Counted from the stretch's first letter, positions 50,498-59,945 are shown. The stretch is 64,000 nucleotides of DNA from Pedobacter sp. Leaf41 (GCF_001422545.1 NZ_LMLE01000007.1:1-64000); one strand, 5' to 3'. Program-made: numbers and translations. The notes: generated by a model not told the origin, from the sequence alone.

Positions 50498-51162
50498 TTA
50501 TTTTCCAGTTTCCATGTGAGGTGCATCTACAGGCTTAGATTCGGGCGAACCCTTTTGCCGAAGGTAAATGGTAAGAAATACGATCGAAAAAACAGATAAA
50601 AACTCACTCTGCCAATTTTGAAAAGTTTCGAACCAAAACTCGGGTTTTGTGAGGTACTGGAAAACACTTTGTTGAGGAAGGTTCTTCGCAAGCTGTTCAA
50701 CGTTGCTGTTTTTCCAACTTCCATAAAGATGCATTGCCCAACTGAACAGAAACAAAATTCCAAAGGCGATGGAAAGAGAATTTCTGTATAACATCAGCAC
50801 CCATCCGCCCTTTTTTACAGGCCACGGAGCATCTGGCCTGTTAACAGGTTCGCGGTCAACTTCCTCCTTCTCTTCAAGGCTTTGGATTCGGCTGATCCTT
50901 TTTGCCGAAGGAAAATCGTGAGTAGCACATATAATGCCATTTGCAAAAACTCGCTTTCAAAATTTTCAAAGGTGGCCGAGATAAAGTGCCCGCTTTGTAA
51001 ATAAACTGAAAACGCTAACTGATCTTGCTTCAACTCCATCAGTTCCTGGTTATGCTGCTTCCAGCCGGTTAATGCTTGTGCCGCCAGCGTAATTAAAAAA
51101 AGCGATATAAAAACGATGCTAAGCCCGTTCTTGTACAAAAAAGACCTGAGTTTATTCGCCAT
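50498..51162 (-). pseudogene. DUF6766 membrane protein, split by a frameshift
   Basis: The intact family has two tandem repeats of about 100 residues. Here the first repeat (MANKLRSFLYKNGLSIVFIS to FLRQKGSAESK) is followed by an out-of-frame tail and a stop at 50815. The second repeat (MLYRNSLSIAFGILFLFSWA to YLRQKGSPESKPVDAPH) continues in another frame. Between them the alternative frame reads LEEKEEVDREPVNRPDAPWP and VKKGGWV, so one missing base near 50875-50885 explains everything. Each half has two membrane helices. It is either a recent pseudogene, a sequencing error, or two surviving half proteins. Confidence 0.8.
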
Positions 51163-51397
51163 CGTAATTCGAGTTTTGGCTTAAGTTGACTAATTGTTTA
51201 AGATCAAAAGCGGGAAAAGACACGCTTGAACTTCTCGCTGTCAAAACCGCCCCTGTATCACTATTTTTATTCCGGATTTTTTTTGATTTGTTTTTTTTCT
51301 GAACATCTCTGTTAAATTTTTGATGTGTAAATGTTGAGTGCTGATTTTGTTGAAAAGCGAATGGACGCAATCGCCGAGTTGAAAGATCTCCAACTAT

Positions 51398-52246
51398 TTA
51401 CAAATGCGGAGGATTTCTTACCGGCAACTCAAATGTTTCGCCATCGGAAAGGATGGAAACCCTAAGATCTCGGATGGTTATTTTTCTGTTTTCGTCAAAC
51501 CTGGTAATATTACTACCCCTGCTCCTTTCGCCATCGATAATAATAACCACACCACAGCCCATTACTTGTGCTTTCAACCCTTCGCTGATGATGATTGCGG
51601 TGTTTTCTTCTATCCCTATCCCAATGCAGGCCGGATTAGTTGCAATTACTTGAGCCATTCTAACAAAACGACCTCGATGTACAAAATGAGTATCAATGCA
51701 AACATCTTTCAAAAATTCGAAACCAGTTGTAATTTTCACCTCCCCTGCCACCATTTCAGTTTCACCACTTCCTGCAAAAATCATGGGTGTCGACATGGCC
51801 ATAGCGCCTGCACTGGTTCCCCCGATAATGATTTTATCTTCGATATAGCGTTGCTTAAGCTGACTCATCATTTTAGTTCCTCCGTAAATCGAGGTCAATT
51901 TTAACTGATCTCCACCGGTAAAAAAGAACCCGTTTGCAAGGTTTATACGTTCCAAAAGGTCATCACTAACCTGCTCTCTCAAATCGTGATTAATGTGGCC
52001 GATTGATTTTGCACCTAGTTTCCGAAAACAGTCATCGTATTGCTTATAGGTTTCTTCGATGGCTTCTGTACCAGCCGTAGTAATAATTTCAATGTGTTTG
52101 GGTTTTCCACATAACTCTAAAAAGTGGAGTAGAAGATCCTGGTGTGATTCGGGTCGATTGTTACTTTCTTTTTGCTCTGCACCGCCGATAACCATCAGCT
52201 TACCGTTAGGAATCGGCGCCGAACTCGCTTTAATATTCATACGCAT
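51398..52246 (-). CDS. cphB: Cyanophycinase
   Basis: 282 residues of the S51 peptidase family, with nucleophile Ser145 in GGTSAGAM, KLMVIGGAEQK near the N-terminus, FFFTGGDQLKL and DTHFVHRGR. It hydrolyses cyanophycin (multi-L-arginyl-poly-L-aspartate) to beta-Asp-Arg dipeptides. No signal peptide is seen, so it acts in the cytoplasm. No cyanophycin synthetase (cphA) or isoaspartyl dipeptidase lies in the window. It could serve stored polymer encoded elsewhere, or another beta-aspartyl substrate. The start could be either ATG at 52246 or 52240. Confidence 0.9.
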   Translation of the reverse strand: MRMNIKASSAPIPNGKLMVIGGAEQKESNNRPESHQDLLLHFLELCGKPKHIEIITTAGTEAIEETYKQYDDCFRKLGAKSIGHINHDLREQVSDDLLERINLANGFFFTGGDQLKLTSIYGGTKMMSQLKQRYIEDKIIIGGTSAGAMAMSTPMIFAGSGETEMVAGEVKITTGFEFLKDVCIDTHFVHRGRFVRMAQVIATNPACIGIGIEENTAIIISEGLKAQVMGCGVVIIIDGERSRGSNITRFDENRKITIRDLRVSILSDGETFELPVRNPPHL

Positions 52247-52423
52247 TTGGTTAGAAAATCAATTTTCAATTAATAAGAAGGTATGGGCAGTCTCGCCGCC
52301 CACGCCTTTAAAGTAGCCCTCGAAGACCATTTACTGTTGCCAAAGTGATCAATGGTTTAAACTTACCGCTGATCATCTTGCTGGTGATCTCTTTGTTTAG
52401 ACTCTTTGTCTGGGTTAGGGCGT

Positions 52424-52549
52424 TTACCCTGCCAAAGACGGATTTTTCTTCGTAACAGGAGTTAATGTTAAAATCTTATTAACCTCCGTATGAAGCAACT
52501 CTTGACGTTGTGTGGAATCCGCTAACCATCCTTCTGCGCTGTTCATCAT
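52424..52549 (-). CDS. Possible small protein, 41 aa
   Basis: The ORF starts MMNSAEGWLADSTQRQELLH and ends VTKKNPSLAG. It is preceded by AGGAG, an unusual Shine-Dalgarno-like sequence for this organism, four bases from the second ATG. It lies in an otherwise empty 740-base gap. Hydrophilic, no motif recognised. It may be real or chance. Confidence 0.25.
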   Translation of the reverse strand: MMNSAEGWLADSTQRQELLHTEVNKILTLTPVTKKNPSLAG

Positions 52550-52874
52550 GCTCCTTTTTTTTGGTCATGAAAACAACATTATAAAAGGTCGCTCGGTTTT
52601 ATCAGAAAAAAAATTGTTGGCTAATGGTAAATGAAGGTCTGAGACGAAATAACTACCACAGGCAGTACTACAACAAGAAATAGATTTCAACACCGATAAA
52701 AGTCAGTCGACAACTTGCTTGATTGTTAATCAAAATGCTGAAAAAGAGCTTCAAACCTCGACTTATAAAAATTTTTTATCAGGAAATGAGAAATTCTCAA
52801 ACAAAAGGATAAATTAATGGTTGTTAACACGTCAGTACCTATGACAAACATATACTTTGGTTAGTTTACGTTAG
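52550..52874. other. Intergenic region, no gene seen
   Basis: AT-rich sequence leading to an orphan hairpin at 52875. I see only very short open frames. Confidence 0.35.
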
Positions 52875-52904
52875 AAAGCCTTCAATAATATTGAAGGCTT
52901 TTGT
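52875..52904 (+). terminator. Orphan hairpin with T-tail
   Basis: A twelve-base perfect stem AAAGCCTTCAAT/ATTGAAGGCTTT with a three-base loop, followed by T-rich sequence on the plus strand. No plus-strand gene ends nearby, so it may end an unrecognised small RNA or a long transcript. Confidence 0.55.
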
Positions 52905-52910
52905 GTTAAC

Positions 52911-52933
52911 TGAAAAACGCCCTTCTAAGGGCG
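52911..52933 (-). terminator. Terminator of the 86-aa gene
   Basis: The stem CGCCCTT/AAGGGCG with a two-base apparent loop is followed on the minus strand by five T. It lies 52 bases after the stop of the small gene. Confidence 0.6.
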
Positions 52934-52985
52934 CCTGGATATTGAAATTTCGAAATGAGCAATTGTGCCCGATTGGTTCTAGCTA

Positions 52986-53246
52986 TCATAGCTTATTAAA
53001 AAAGGTCGCAATTGTATTCTGCAAACCATTTATTTCATCTATTGGCAAATCAATATGTTTCAACTTCGATAATTGCTTTAGTAAATCTTTTACAGGATTT
53101 AGGTATTGCAAAGTATGGATGTTCATTGCTGATATTAATCCATTAATCGCATCGCTGTTCAATTCTAAGTTGATGTTTGGAAAACTAGTTGATAAAAGGT
53201 GTAATTGATTAAACAAAACCTTTTCAGCATTTAAGATTTTTTCCAT
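52986..53246 (-). CDS. Hypothetical helical protein, 86 aa
   Basis: Starts MEKILNAEKVLFNQLHLLST. Leucine-rich and apparently all-helical, soluble. It has its own terminator downstream, which supports it as a real transcript. I recognise no family. The neighbours (cyanophycinase and a BNR_4 protein) give no functional clue. Confidence 0.6.
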   Translation of the reverse strand: MEKILNAEKVLFNQLHLLSTSFPNINLELNSDAINGLISAMNIHTLQYLNPVKDLLKQLSKLKHIDLPIDEINGLQNTIATFFNKL

Positions 53247-53521
53247 AATTAATTTGTTTATATACTTAAACCCAAAACCGTGCCAAACGATGAATAATCG
53301 TGGTTTTTCCTACCCGATAATCTGCTCTAAAACAACATTAAAAGCAAAATTGCATACTTACAAATCATCGCGGCAAATCTCTAGATAAATTATTTTATCA
53401 AACGTTTAGGCTAGGTATTTAGCGCAGTGTAGCAAAAGTATTTTCGGTATTTAGCGCATAATTAATTATGCTATTTTGAACCAGCCTTAATTTAGACGGA
53501 TGACACTTTCTGGTTGAGATT
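53247..53521. other. Intergenic region with a possible small RNA
   Basis: Contains the direct repeat GGTATTTAGCGCA (near 53417 and 53450) and, near 53475, AACCAG complementary to CTGGTT before the orphan terminator. No protein gene seen. Confidence 0.3.
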
Positions 53522-53549
53522 AACCTGATGCTAATGCATCAGGTTTTTA
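53522..53549 (+). terminator. Orphan terminator on the plus strand
   Basis: A ten-base perfect stem AACCTGATGC/GCATCAGGTT with loop TAAT, followed by TTTT. No plus-strand protein gene precedes it, so it probably ends a small RNA or protects against read-through. Confidence 0.6.
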
Positions 53550-53611
53550 TTTATTGGAAAAGCCATACTCAATAATGATATGAGAATAAGACGCATGCCA
53601 ATTATAGGTAG

Positions 53612-54925
53612 TTATCTATCAGGTTTCCACTGCAAAACTTGTATAGCAGTTGGCGCCGCTTTTGTTTTACCTTCTCCATCAACCTGCACCACGTTTTGCA
53701 AAAATAGGTTGAGCACTTTTTTACTTTTCCAGAGCTCAGTATCGTAACTGGGTTCCCAATCTCCAACCGCCTCGGTGCTTAAATCATTAATCTTCCAGTT
53801 TCGGCTCATGATATCATTATTTACCGCCATCGAAACTTTATTTCCTCTTTCCACGTCTCGAAACAGGAGGCCAGCAGCATGATGTTTTCCATTTTTCCAA
53901 GTGATAATTTGGGGACGTGAAATCGGAATCTTTTTTGTTCCACCTCCACTCAAACTGAAAGCTGTTTTTCTGAAGTCTAGGTCGTTCACTGCCCAGCGTT
54001 TTCCATCGTTAAATACAATGTGATATTGAGGAACTTTATCTGCTGCATTGCGCCAGTAACTGGCAATAAATACTCTGCCGGCATCATCGGCGAACATTGA
54101 CGTTTGATTAATTAGTTCACTCTTCTGAGATATTTTAATAGCATATTCGGCATTCGTCGCCTTTATTGGTAAGGTATATAATTCACCTGTCGATTTCTCC
54201 CAGGTTACTCCTCCATCTTTCGATCTTGCGTAGCAAAGGTCGTGGTTACTGGCCACGTCCGGGCTTTCTCGCCACACCCAGGATAAATGTATGGTCCCAG
54301 CCTGATCGATGGCTACCTGCCAATATGCATTTCGCTTGCCCTCGCCATCTATCATTCCATCCTGAACACGCTTCCAGGTTTTATCCTCAACACTATATCG
54401 GTTAATCATTAAATTTCCATTCCCAGAACCGCCGTCTCTGTAAAAAAATTGAAGATCGCCATTACGCAATTTGTAAAACTCCGGATAACTCACCTTTCCT
54501 TCTTTTTTCGAAACCATGCTTTGCTTTTCTCCAAGCTTAATCGAACCTGACGAAATACCCTTTGCGTAATTTAAGTCATTGTTATGCTGATCCCAGGCCA
54601 CATGTAAAAAACCCGCACCATCAACCATTATACTGATGGATTTATGAGCATCTGTAGCATCGCCCTTGTATTGAGTTTTTTCGATAGTCCAGTTTTGACC
54701 TCCGGATTTTCTTTTCGCTAAAACCAAAAATTGTTCGTTATCGTAATAAGCGGCATATTGATTTCCCTTGAACGTTACCAGCGAATTTTTCCTGAAAATG
54801 ACTGCATTGATAGAGTTATTTGCCCAACCATTGGAAGCAATCGTGCTGATTTCTTGTGCATTTGCACCAGCAAAGTTTGCCAAAAGAGACAGCATTAAAG
54901 CACAGATAAGCAATTGTTTATTCAT
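53612..54925 (-). CDS. Secreted BNR_4 beta-propeller protein (possible lyase)
   Basis: About 437 residues from the ATG at 54925, which begins a clean signal peptide (MNKQLLICALMLSLLANFAG, ending ANAQ). An ATG at 54967 would add fourteen residues. The mature part is a BNR_4-type propeller (DDAHK-like DATDAHKSISIMVDGAGFLH, WDQHNNDLNY, then FYRDGGSGNGN and SWVWRESPDVASNHDLCYAR). This fold includes ulvan lyases of PL24/PL25 and uncharacterised glycan-locus proteins. Lyase activity is possible but not proven. It is last in a row of three minus-strand genes with DUF2264 and GH105, all acting on uronic-acid glycans. Confidence 0.8.
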   Translation of the reverse strand: MNKQLLICALMLSLLANFAGANAQEISTIASNGWANNSINAVIFRKNSLVTFKGNQYAAYYDNEQFLVLAKRKSGGQNWTIEKTQYKGDATDAHKSISIMVDGAGFLHVAWDQHNNDLNYAKGISSGSIKLGEKQSMVSKKEGKVSYPEFYKLRNGDLQFFYRDGGSGNGNLMINRYSVEDKTWKRVQDGMIDGEGKRNAYWQVAIDQAGTIHLSWVWRESPDVASNHDLCYARSKDGGVTWEKSTGELYTLPIKATNAEYAIKISQKSELINQTSMFADDAGRVFIASYWRNAADKVPQYHIVFNDGKRWAVNDLDFRKTAFSLSGGGTKKIPISRPQIITWKNGKHHAAGLLFRDVERGNKVSMAVNNDIMSRNWKINDLSTEAVGDWEPSYDTELWKSKKVLNLFLQNVVQVDGEGKTKAAPTAIQVLQWKPDR

Positions 54926-54982
54926 TAAGATCTTCAAGCGAGCAGAAAGAGTGAAATTTAAATCCATGTTAGTGTATATATA

Positions 54983-56230
54983 TTACTTTAAACTCGTACT
55001 ATGGTCATTCTGAAAGTCTTCTCCACTCCAAATCTTTTGTGCCGACCATTTTTCTGCAGGACTTGCCCAGAAGGGATCATTTTCTGATAATCCCAATGGA
55101 AGAAATATGTTAGTTGCAATGTAAGGGCTACCTTGATTGTTGTAAAAATCCCCTAACGATGGCTGTGCTCCATACAATCCGATAGTTAACCAGCCTGCTT
55201 TGTAGGTTGTCGGGCTTTCTAAAGTTTTCTTGATAACCGCAGTCAACGCACCTCTAACTTGCGCAGGACTAAGCTGTTTCGGCAAAGCTTTTCTTAAGGC
55301 AACATCCGCCAGATGATGAAAAGCTGCACCACGATAAATAATAGATCGACCCGTAGCAGGATAACTTCCATCCGCATTGATTAAGCGCTCCTGGATAATG
55401 GCGTAACGCTCATTTCGCTTGCGGATTTTCTCGAACATCGCATTGTAAGCGCTTGTCTTTTTACCAATGATATCAGCAATCTCTGCCAGATAAGGATGAA
55501 TCACATAACTGTTGTAGTAATCAAAAGCGAAACTTGTTCCGTCTGTGTACATACCGTCGCCCGTGTACCATTGTTCCATCTGCTGTAGTGCATAATCAAC
55601 ACGCATCGGATCCCAATCAAAGCCAAACCTGGCCATAAAAGCCTCATTCATCGCAGAAAAAAGGAGCCAGTTGGAAAATACCGGTTTAAACCTTCGCGTT
55701 GTGGCGATTGATTTAACCAATAACGACTGATTTCTTTTATCTAAATTTTCCCAAAGCCATGGCGCCCGGGTAAATGCAATGGCCAAATACGAAGCATCTA
55801 CAAGTTGTTGCCCGCCAATATCAAAGGTCATAAAATCTTTGGCATTAGAATCCAAAGCGTTTTTCACACCTTGCAAGGCCCATTCCCGATATTGATTTCT
55901 GAGTTCAACTTCTTGCTTGCTCCCCCCTTCCAGCTGTAACCAGGGTGCAATTCCACTTAATACGCGACCTAAAACCTCCACATATTGCACTTTAATCCGA
56001 TTTGCTTTGTTATCCACATGGATGGAAGTTACCTGCGGCATGGCTATGCGTAAACTGTCTTTGGCCAGATGATAGATTACAGGCCGAACCATCTTATCCA
56101 TCTGCGCCAACCAAAACTGACGATCGCTAAGCACTTGGTTTTGTTTAATTTTGGCTTTCTTTTGCGCAAAAGTGATGGAAGTCATCATGCTCAGGACGAG
56201 CAAAATCATGTATTTACTTTTTATAGTCAT
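54983..56230 (-). CDS. Secreted DUF2264 protein
   Basis: 415 residues with a signal peptide (1-22, ending ITFAQ). Recognised as DUF2264 from GIAPWLQLEGG, FDIGGQQLVDASYLAIAF, the YTDGTSFAFDYYNSYVIHPY segment and DGSYPATGRSIIYRGAAFHH. The (alpha/alpha)-barrel family occurs in pectin and glycan loci; some members may be beta-glucuronidases, an assignment I hold with low certainty. The start is seven bases from the GH105 stop. The BNR_4 gene follows 57 bases away, so the three form an operon. Confidence 0.82.
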   Translation of the reverse strand: MTIKSKYMILLVLSMMTSITFAQKKAKIKQNQVLSDRQFWLAQMDKMVRPVIYHLAKDSLRIAMPQVTSIHVDNKANRIKVQYVEVLGRVLSGIAPWLQLEGGSKQEVELRNQYREWALQGVKNALDSNAKDFMTFDIGGQQLVDASYLAIAFTRAPWLWENLDKRNQSLLVKSIATTRRFKPVFSNWLLFSAMNEAFMARFGFDWDPMRVDYALQQMEQWYTGDGMYTDGTSFAFDYYNSYVIHPYLAEIADIIGKKTSAYNAMFEKIRKRNERYAIIQERLINADGSYPATGRSIIYRGAAFHHLADVALRKALPKQLSPAQVRGALTAVIKKTLESPTTYKAGWLTIGLYGAQPSLGDFYNNQGSPYIATNIFLPLGLSENDPFWASPAEKWSAQKIWSGEDFQNDHSTSLK

Positions 56231-56237
56231 GGAAAAT

Positions 56238-57365
56238 TTATTTGTGTTTGGTTAGAAAACGATAATATTCACAGCCAGCGAGTAAAAATGCACCTACTCC
56301 AAAATTTGATGTAGAGTTTGCATCAACAATTTGCCCCTGGATGGCTTTTTCTCCTATTGGCTGTACGAAACCAACCCTTCCGTCCTTCTGAAGCGCAGTT
56401 TGAGAGAGATAATTCCATGCTAATTTGGCTGATGGCAGAAATTGTTTTTCTTTTAATATCCCGTTATTAATGCCCCACAATAAGCCGTAAGTAAAAAATG
56501 CGGTTCCACTGGTTTCTGGTCCTGGTGCATGTTGTGGATCAAGCATGCTTCTGGTCCAATAGCCATCCTTTTGTTGCGAATTAAGAATAGCGGTGGCCAG
56601 GCCTTTATAAATGTTAACATATTCCTTCCGGTGCGGATCATTTCTAGGCAAGTCTTTGAGCACCTTCGCTAATCCGGCGAAAACCCATCCATCGCCCCGG
56701 GCCCAAAAATCCTTTCTGCCATTGCTCGATTTATGTTTTGGATATACATATTTGGCATCACGGTAGTAAAGCTTCGCCTGCTTATCGTACATGATACTGT
56801 TGGAATAGCTAAGGTATTCATGGAGTTTTTCCAGGTATTTTTTATCTCCGGTAAGCTTATAAAGTTTGGTCATTACCGGCATCACCATATACAATCCATC
56901 GGCCCACCACCAGTAATCATTTTTATCCGTATTTATTTGATAGCCCATTACCTCTTTCGCCCGGGCTATTTTATGTTCATCAGGTTGAATATTGTATAAA
57001 TCGATATAGGTTTGGAAACAGATCTGCCAGTCGCCAAAAAGCACATAATCGTCTTTCTCACCGTATGTATATTTCCATTGAGATTTATCAGTTGATTTGG
57101 CACCCATCCAATCGTTATGGTTAGCCCAATCTTCCGAATACTTTCTATAAGTTTCATTTTTGGTGAGTTGATAAATTTCCATGTTGCCCGTGTGGTAGGC
57201 CGCATGGTCCCAAAATGCCCTTTGCTCCGCTTTGTTATTGGTTTGCCAATACTGGTTCGCCAAATTTATTTTACCAAGAACAGCCTCACTTTCCTGGGCA
57301 TGGGTAAACGCCAACGCAAAAAGTACCAGGAACAAAATCAGCTTGATGGTTTTATTTTTTCTCAT
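56238..57365 (-). CDS. GH105 unsaturated glucuronyl/galacturonyl hydrolase
   Basis: 375 residues with a signal peptide (1-24, ending FTHAQ). The (alpha/alpha)6 barrel has the probable catalytic Asp156 (YWWWADGLYM), matching Asp143 of YteR, and the GDWQICFQTYIDLY and FWARGDGWVFAGLAKVLKDL segments of the family. It removes the 4,5-unsaturated uronic acid left at the non-reducing end by lyases. It therefore fits next to a BNR_4 lyase candidate. It is first in the operon. Confidence 0.9.
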   Translation of the reverse strand: MRKNKTIKLILFLVLFALAFTHAQESEAVLGKINLANQYWQTNNKAEQRAFWDHAAYHTGNMEIYQLTKNETYRKYSEDWANHNDWMGAKSTDKSQWKYTYGEKDDYVLFGDWQICFQTYIDLYNIQPDEHKIARAKEVMGYQINTDKNDYWWWADGLYMVMPVMTKLYKLTGDKKYLEKLHEYLSYSNSIMYDKQAKLYYRDAKYVYPKHKSSNGRKDFWARGDGWVFAGLAKVLKDLPRNDPHRKEYVNIYKGLATAILNSQQKDGYWTRSMLDPQHAPGPETSGTAFFTYGLLWGINNGILKEKQFLPSAKLAWNYLSQTALQKDGRVGFVQPIGEKAIQGQIVDANSTSNFGVGAFLLAGCEYYRFLTKHK

Positions 57366-57818
57366 TGTTTTGGTTTATCATTTTATTTGGTTATCAAGCT
57401 TGTCCGTTACTCAATCTGAGATCTCTGTCTCATCTTTATCTATATTAATTTGTTGAAGATCGATCAAATCCATGAGTTTTTAGTTATGTTATAAAAGTTT
57501 TTTTATCGGTTTTTCTTCAAAGCTAAGTCTTAAAATGCAGCTAAAACACTAGTTATCAATTTATTATGTAAATAATAGAATTAAATCACAAAAAAGTTAT
57601 CAGCTGCTCTGCATTAAAAATCAGGTAATTATAAACGTGTTAGTGACATTTAAAAAATTATCCGTACTTTTTCTGCCATAAAACCAAATATTAAAACCAG
57701 CCAGATAAGCGCTAAAAACCGATTTTGTTCAAATCAATTTTTGCACAGGGATAAGCAAGTGCTATAAAGCTGACTATTCAGTCTTTGGTTTAACCAATTT
57801 TATCTAATCGACCATTTT
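57366..57818. other. Divergent regulatory region between GH105 and GH97
   Basis: 453 AT-rich bases that should hold promoters for both transcripts. I see no strong palindrome or ORF. Confidence 0.4.
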
Positions 57819-59771
57819 ATGACTTCGTTCAAAAAAATTTCTTGTGTATGCTTACTTCTACTTAGTTTTTTAGCATCATCTGCCCAAGAACTAATGGTTT
57901 CTAGTCCTGATAAAAAACTTAACGTTAAACTTACTTTAACAGATGGAAAACTTTTCTACGAAGTGAACTTTGCAGGCATACAAATGCTTGAAAAATCTCC
58001 ATTGGGTTTAAAGGGTACGAAAGTAGATTTGTCTGCCGGCTTAGATTTTGTTAGCCAGCAGTCGCGTTCTATTGATGAGACTTATTCGGAAGCCAAGATC
58101 AAAAAAAGCACTGTTAGGTACCAGGCCAATGAGCTTACTTGCAAATTTGCAACCGCAAATAAAAAAGAACTACAAGTAATTTTTCGGGTGAGCAATAACA
58201 ATATAGCTTTCCGTTATCACATTCCGCAGGTTGGCGAACCCGCTAATTTTATGGTAGAAAAAGAATTGAGCGGTTTCAATTTCCCTGCAGCTACCACAAC
58301 ATTTTTAACATCACAAGCCAGCCCAATGATTGGCTGGATGAAAACCAAACCTAGCTACGAAGAAGAATATATTGCAGATCAACCGATGGGGACGGCTTCT
58401 AAATACGGCGTTGGATATACCTTTCCTGGTCTTTTTCACCTGGGCAATAAAGGCTGGGTGCTGATATCGGAAACTGGCGTAAACAGTTTGTACTGCGGAT
58501 CTAAACTTAGCGAGGGTAACAAAGATGGATTGTATCAAATCGCTTTCCCGGAAATGGGAGAAAACAATGGACTAGGAAGTGCTAAACCAGCAATGTCTCT
58601 TCCAGGTTATACGCCATGGCGAACCATTACTGTTGGCAACGATTTGAAGCCGATTGTAGAAACGACCATCCCATTTGATGTAGTAGAACCTCAATATCAG
58701 GCTTCGAAAAACTACAGCTTCGGCCGCTCTACCTGGAGCTGGTTACTGTGGCAAGATAACAGTATCAATTTTGATGACCAGAAAAAGTTTGTTGATTTAT
58801 CATCGGCTATGGGTTACGAATTTGTATTGGTAGACAATTGGTGGGATGCCAGAATCGGCAAAGAAAAAATTGAAGCGCTGGCAGAATATGCCAAAGGCAA
58901 AAACGTGGGTGTGTGTTTATGGTACAACTCAAATGGTTTTTGGAACGATGCGCCGCAGACGCCAAAAAACAAGATGAACAGTGCTTCTGCCAGAAAAAAG
59001 GAAATGGCCTGGATGCAAAGTATTGGGATAAAAGGAATTAAAGTAGATTTTTTTGGTGGCGATAAGCAGGAAACAATGAAGCTTTATGAAGATATTTTAT
59101 CGGATGCCAATATTTATGGGCTTAGCGTAATTTTTCATGGTTGTACCTTACCGCGTGGCTGGGAAAGAATGTATCCTAACTTTGTAGGTAGTGAGGCAGT
59201 ATTGGCCTCAGAAAACCTAATTTTTACTCAAGCAGCAAATGATAATGAGGCATATAACTCCAGTTTGCATCCATTTATTAGAAATGCTGTAGGTGCCATG
59301 GATTTTGGTCCTGTGTTGTTAAACAAACTTCATAACAAAGAGAATAACGGAGGGAAAATACGCAAAACTACCGAGAGCTTTCAGCTGGCAACTGCTATCT
59401 TGTTTCAAACACCTGTGCAAAATTTTGGTATCACTCCAAATAACTTAACGGATATGCCTGCCCATGTAATTGATTTTATGAAGAACGTACCCACCACATG
59501 GGATGAAACGATTTTCCTGGATGGTTATCCTGGCAAATTTGTAGTACTCGCCCGTCGCCATCAAGATACCTGGTACATTGCTGCGATTAATGCCGAAAAA
59601 ACTGAAAAAGAAATTGATATTGCCTTACCAATGCTAACGAATAAAAGTCTGCAAGTTTATAGTGATGGCACAAACCGTGAACCTCAACTTAATAAACTTT
59701 TGTTAAACAGCACCAACCATATCAAAATGAAGCTCCTGACTGATGGCGGTACGGTATTAATCGGAAAATAA
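57819..59771 (+). CDS. Secreted GH97 glycoside hydrolase (alpha-galactosidase type)
   Basis: 650 residues with a signal peptide (1-22, ending SSAQ). The N-terminal beta-sandwich, TIM barrel and C-terminal beta domain follow GH97. Asp410 (KGIKVDFFGG) and Glu465 (LASENL) are spaced 55 residues apart, as the nucleophile and acid/base of the retaining enzyme BtGH97b. That suggests alpha-galactosidase rather than the inverting alpha-glucosidase branch. It is divergent from the GH105-DUF2264-BNR_4 operon and is probably co-regulated with it. A ten-base-loop hairpin with a T-rich tail follows. Confidence 0.9.
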   Translation: MTSFKKISCVCLLLLSFLASSAQELMVSSPDKKLNVKLTLTDGKLFYEVNFAGIQMLEKSPLGLKGTKVDLSAGLDFVSQQSRSIDETYSEAKIKKSTVRYQANELTCKFATANKKELQVIFRVSNNNIAFRYHIPQVGEPANFMVEKELSGFNFPAATTTFLTSQASPMIGWMKTKPSYEEEYIADQPMGTASKYGVGYTFPGLFHLGNKGWVLISETGVNSLYCGSKLSEGNKDGLYQIAFPEMGENNGLGSAKPAMSLPGYTPWRTITVGNDLKPIVETTIPFDVVEPQYQASKNYSFGRSTWSWLLWQDNSINFDDQKKFVDLSSAMGYEFVLVDNWWDARIGKEKIEALAEYAKGKNVGVCLWYNSNGFWNDAPQTPKNKMNSASARKKEMAWMQSIGIKGIKVDFFGGDKQETMKLYEDILSDANIYGLSVIFHGCTLPRGWERMYPNFVGSEAVLASENLIFTQAANDNEAYNSSLHPFIRNAVGAMDFGPVLLNKLHNKENNGGKIRKTTESFQLATAILFQTPVQNFGITPNNLTDMPAHVIDFMKNVPTTWDETIFLDGYPGKFVVLARRHQDTWYIAAINAEKTEKEIDIALPMLTNKSLQVYSDGTNREPQLNKLLLNSTNHIKMKLLTDGGTVLIGK

Positions 59772-59822
59772 ATTTTTTAAAGCAAAAGTTTCGTGTTCAA
59801 GCGAATCTATCATTCAGCTATC

Positions 59823-59868
59823 GCATATGTCAACGTAAAAAACTTGACATATGCAGCAGCTTTTTCTG
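59823..59868 (+). terminator. Hairpin after GH97
   Basis: An eleven-base perfect stem GCATATGTCAA/TTGACATATGC with a ten-base loop, then AGCAGCTTTTTC. Confidence 0.5.
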
Positions 59869-59945
59869 CTCTGCATTTGATCGTCTTATCTTTTTGTCAC
59901 CGAGATTATAAATAAACTCACGCACAATTCATCGATGATTACTGA

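Noticed and set aside
51152..51370. 72-codon minus-strand frame overlapping the start of the DUF6766 gene
   Set aside because: Low-complexity basic composition, overlaps the DUF6766 start by eleven bases, no recognisable protein features.
51404..51904. 166-codon plus-strand open frame opposite cyanophycinase
   Set aside because: The minus strand encodes an S51 enzyme with intact active-site motifs; the plus frame has Cys/His-rich shadow composition.
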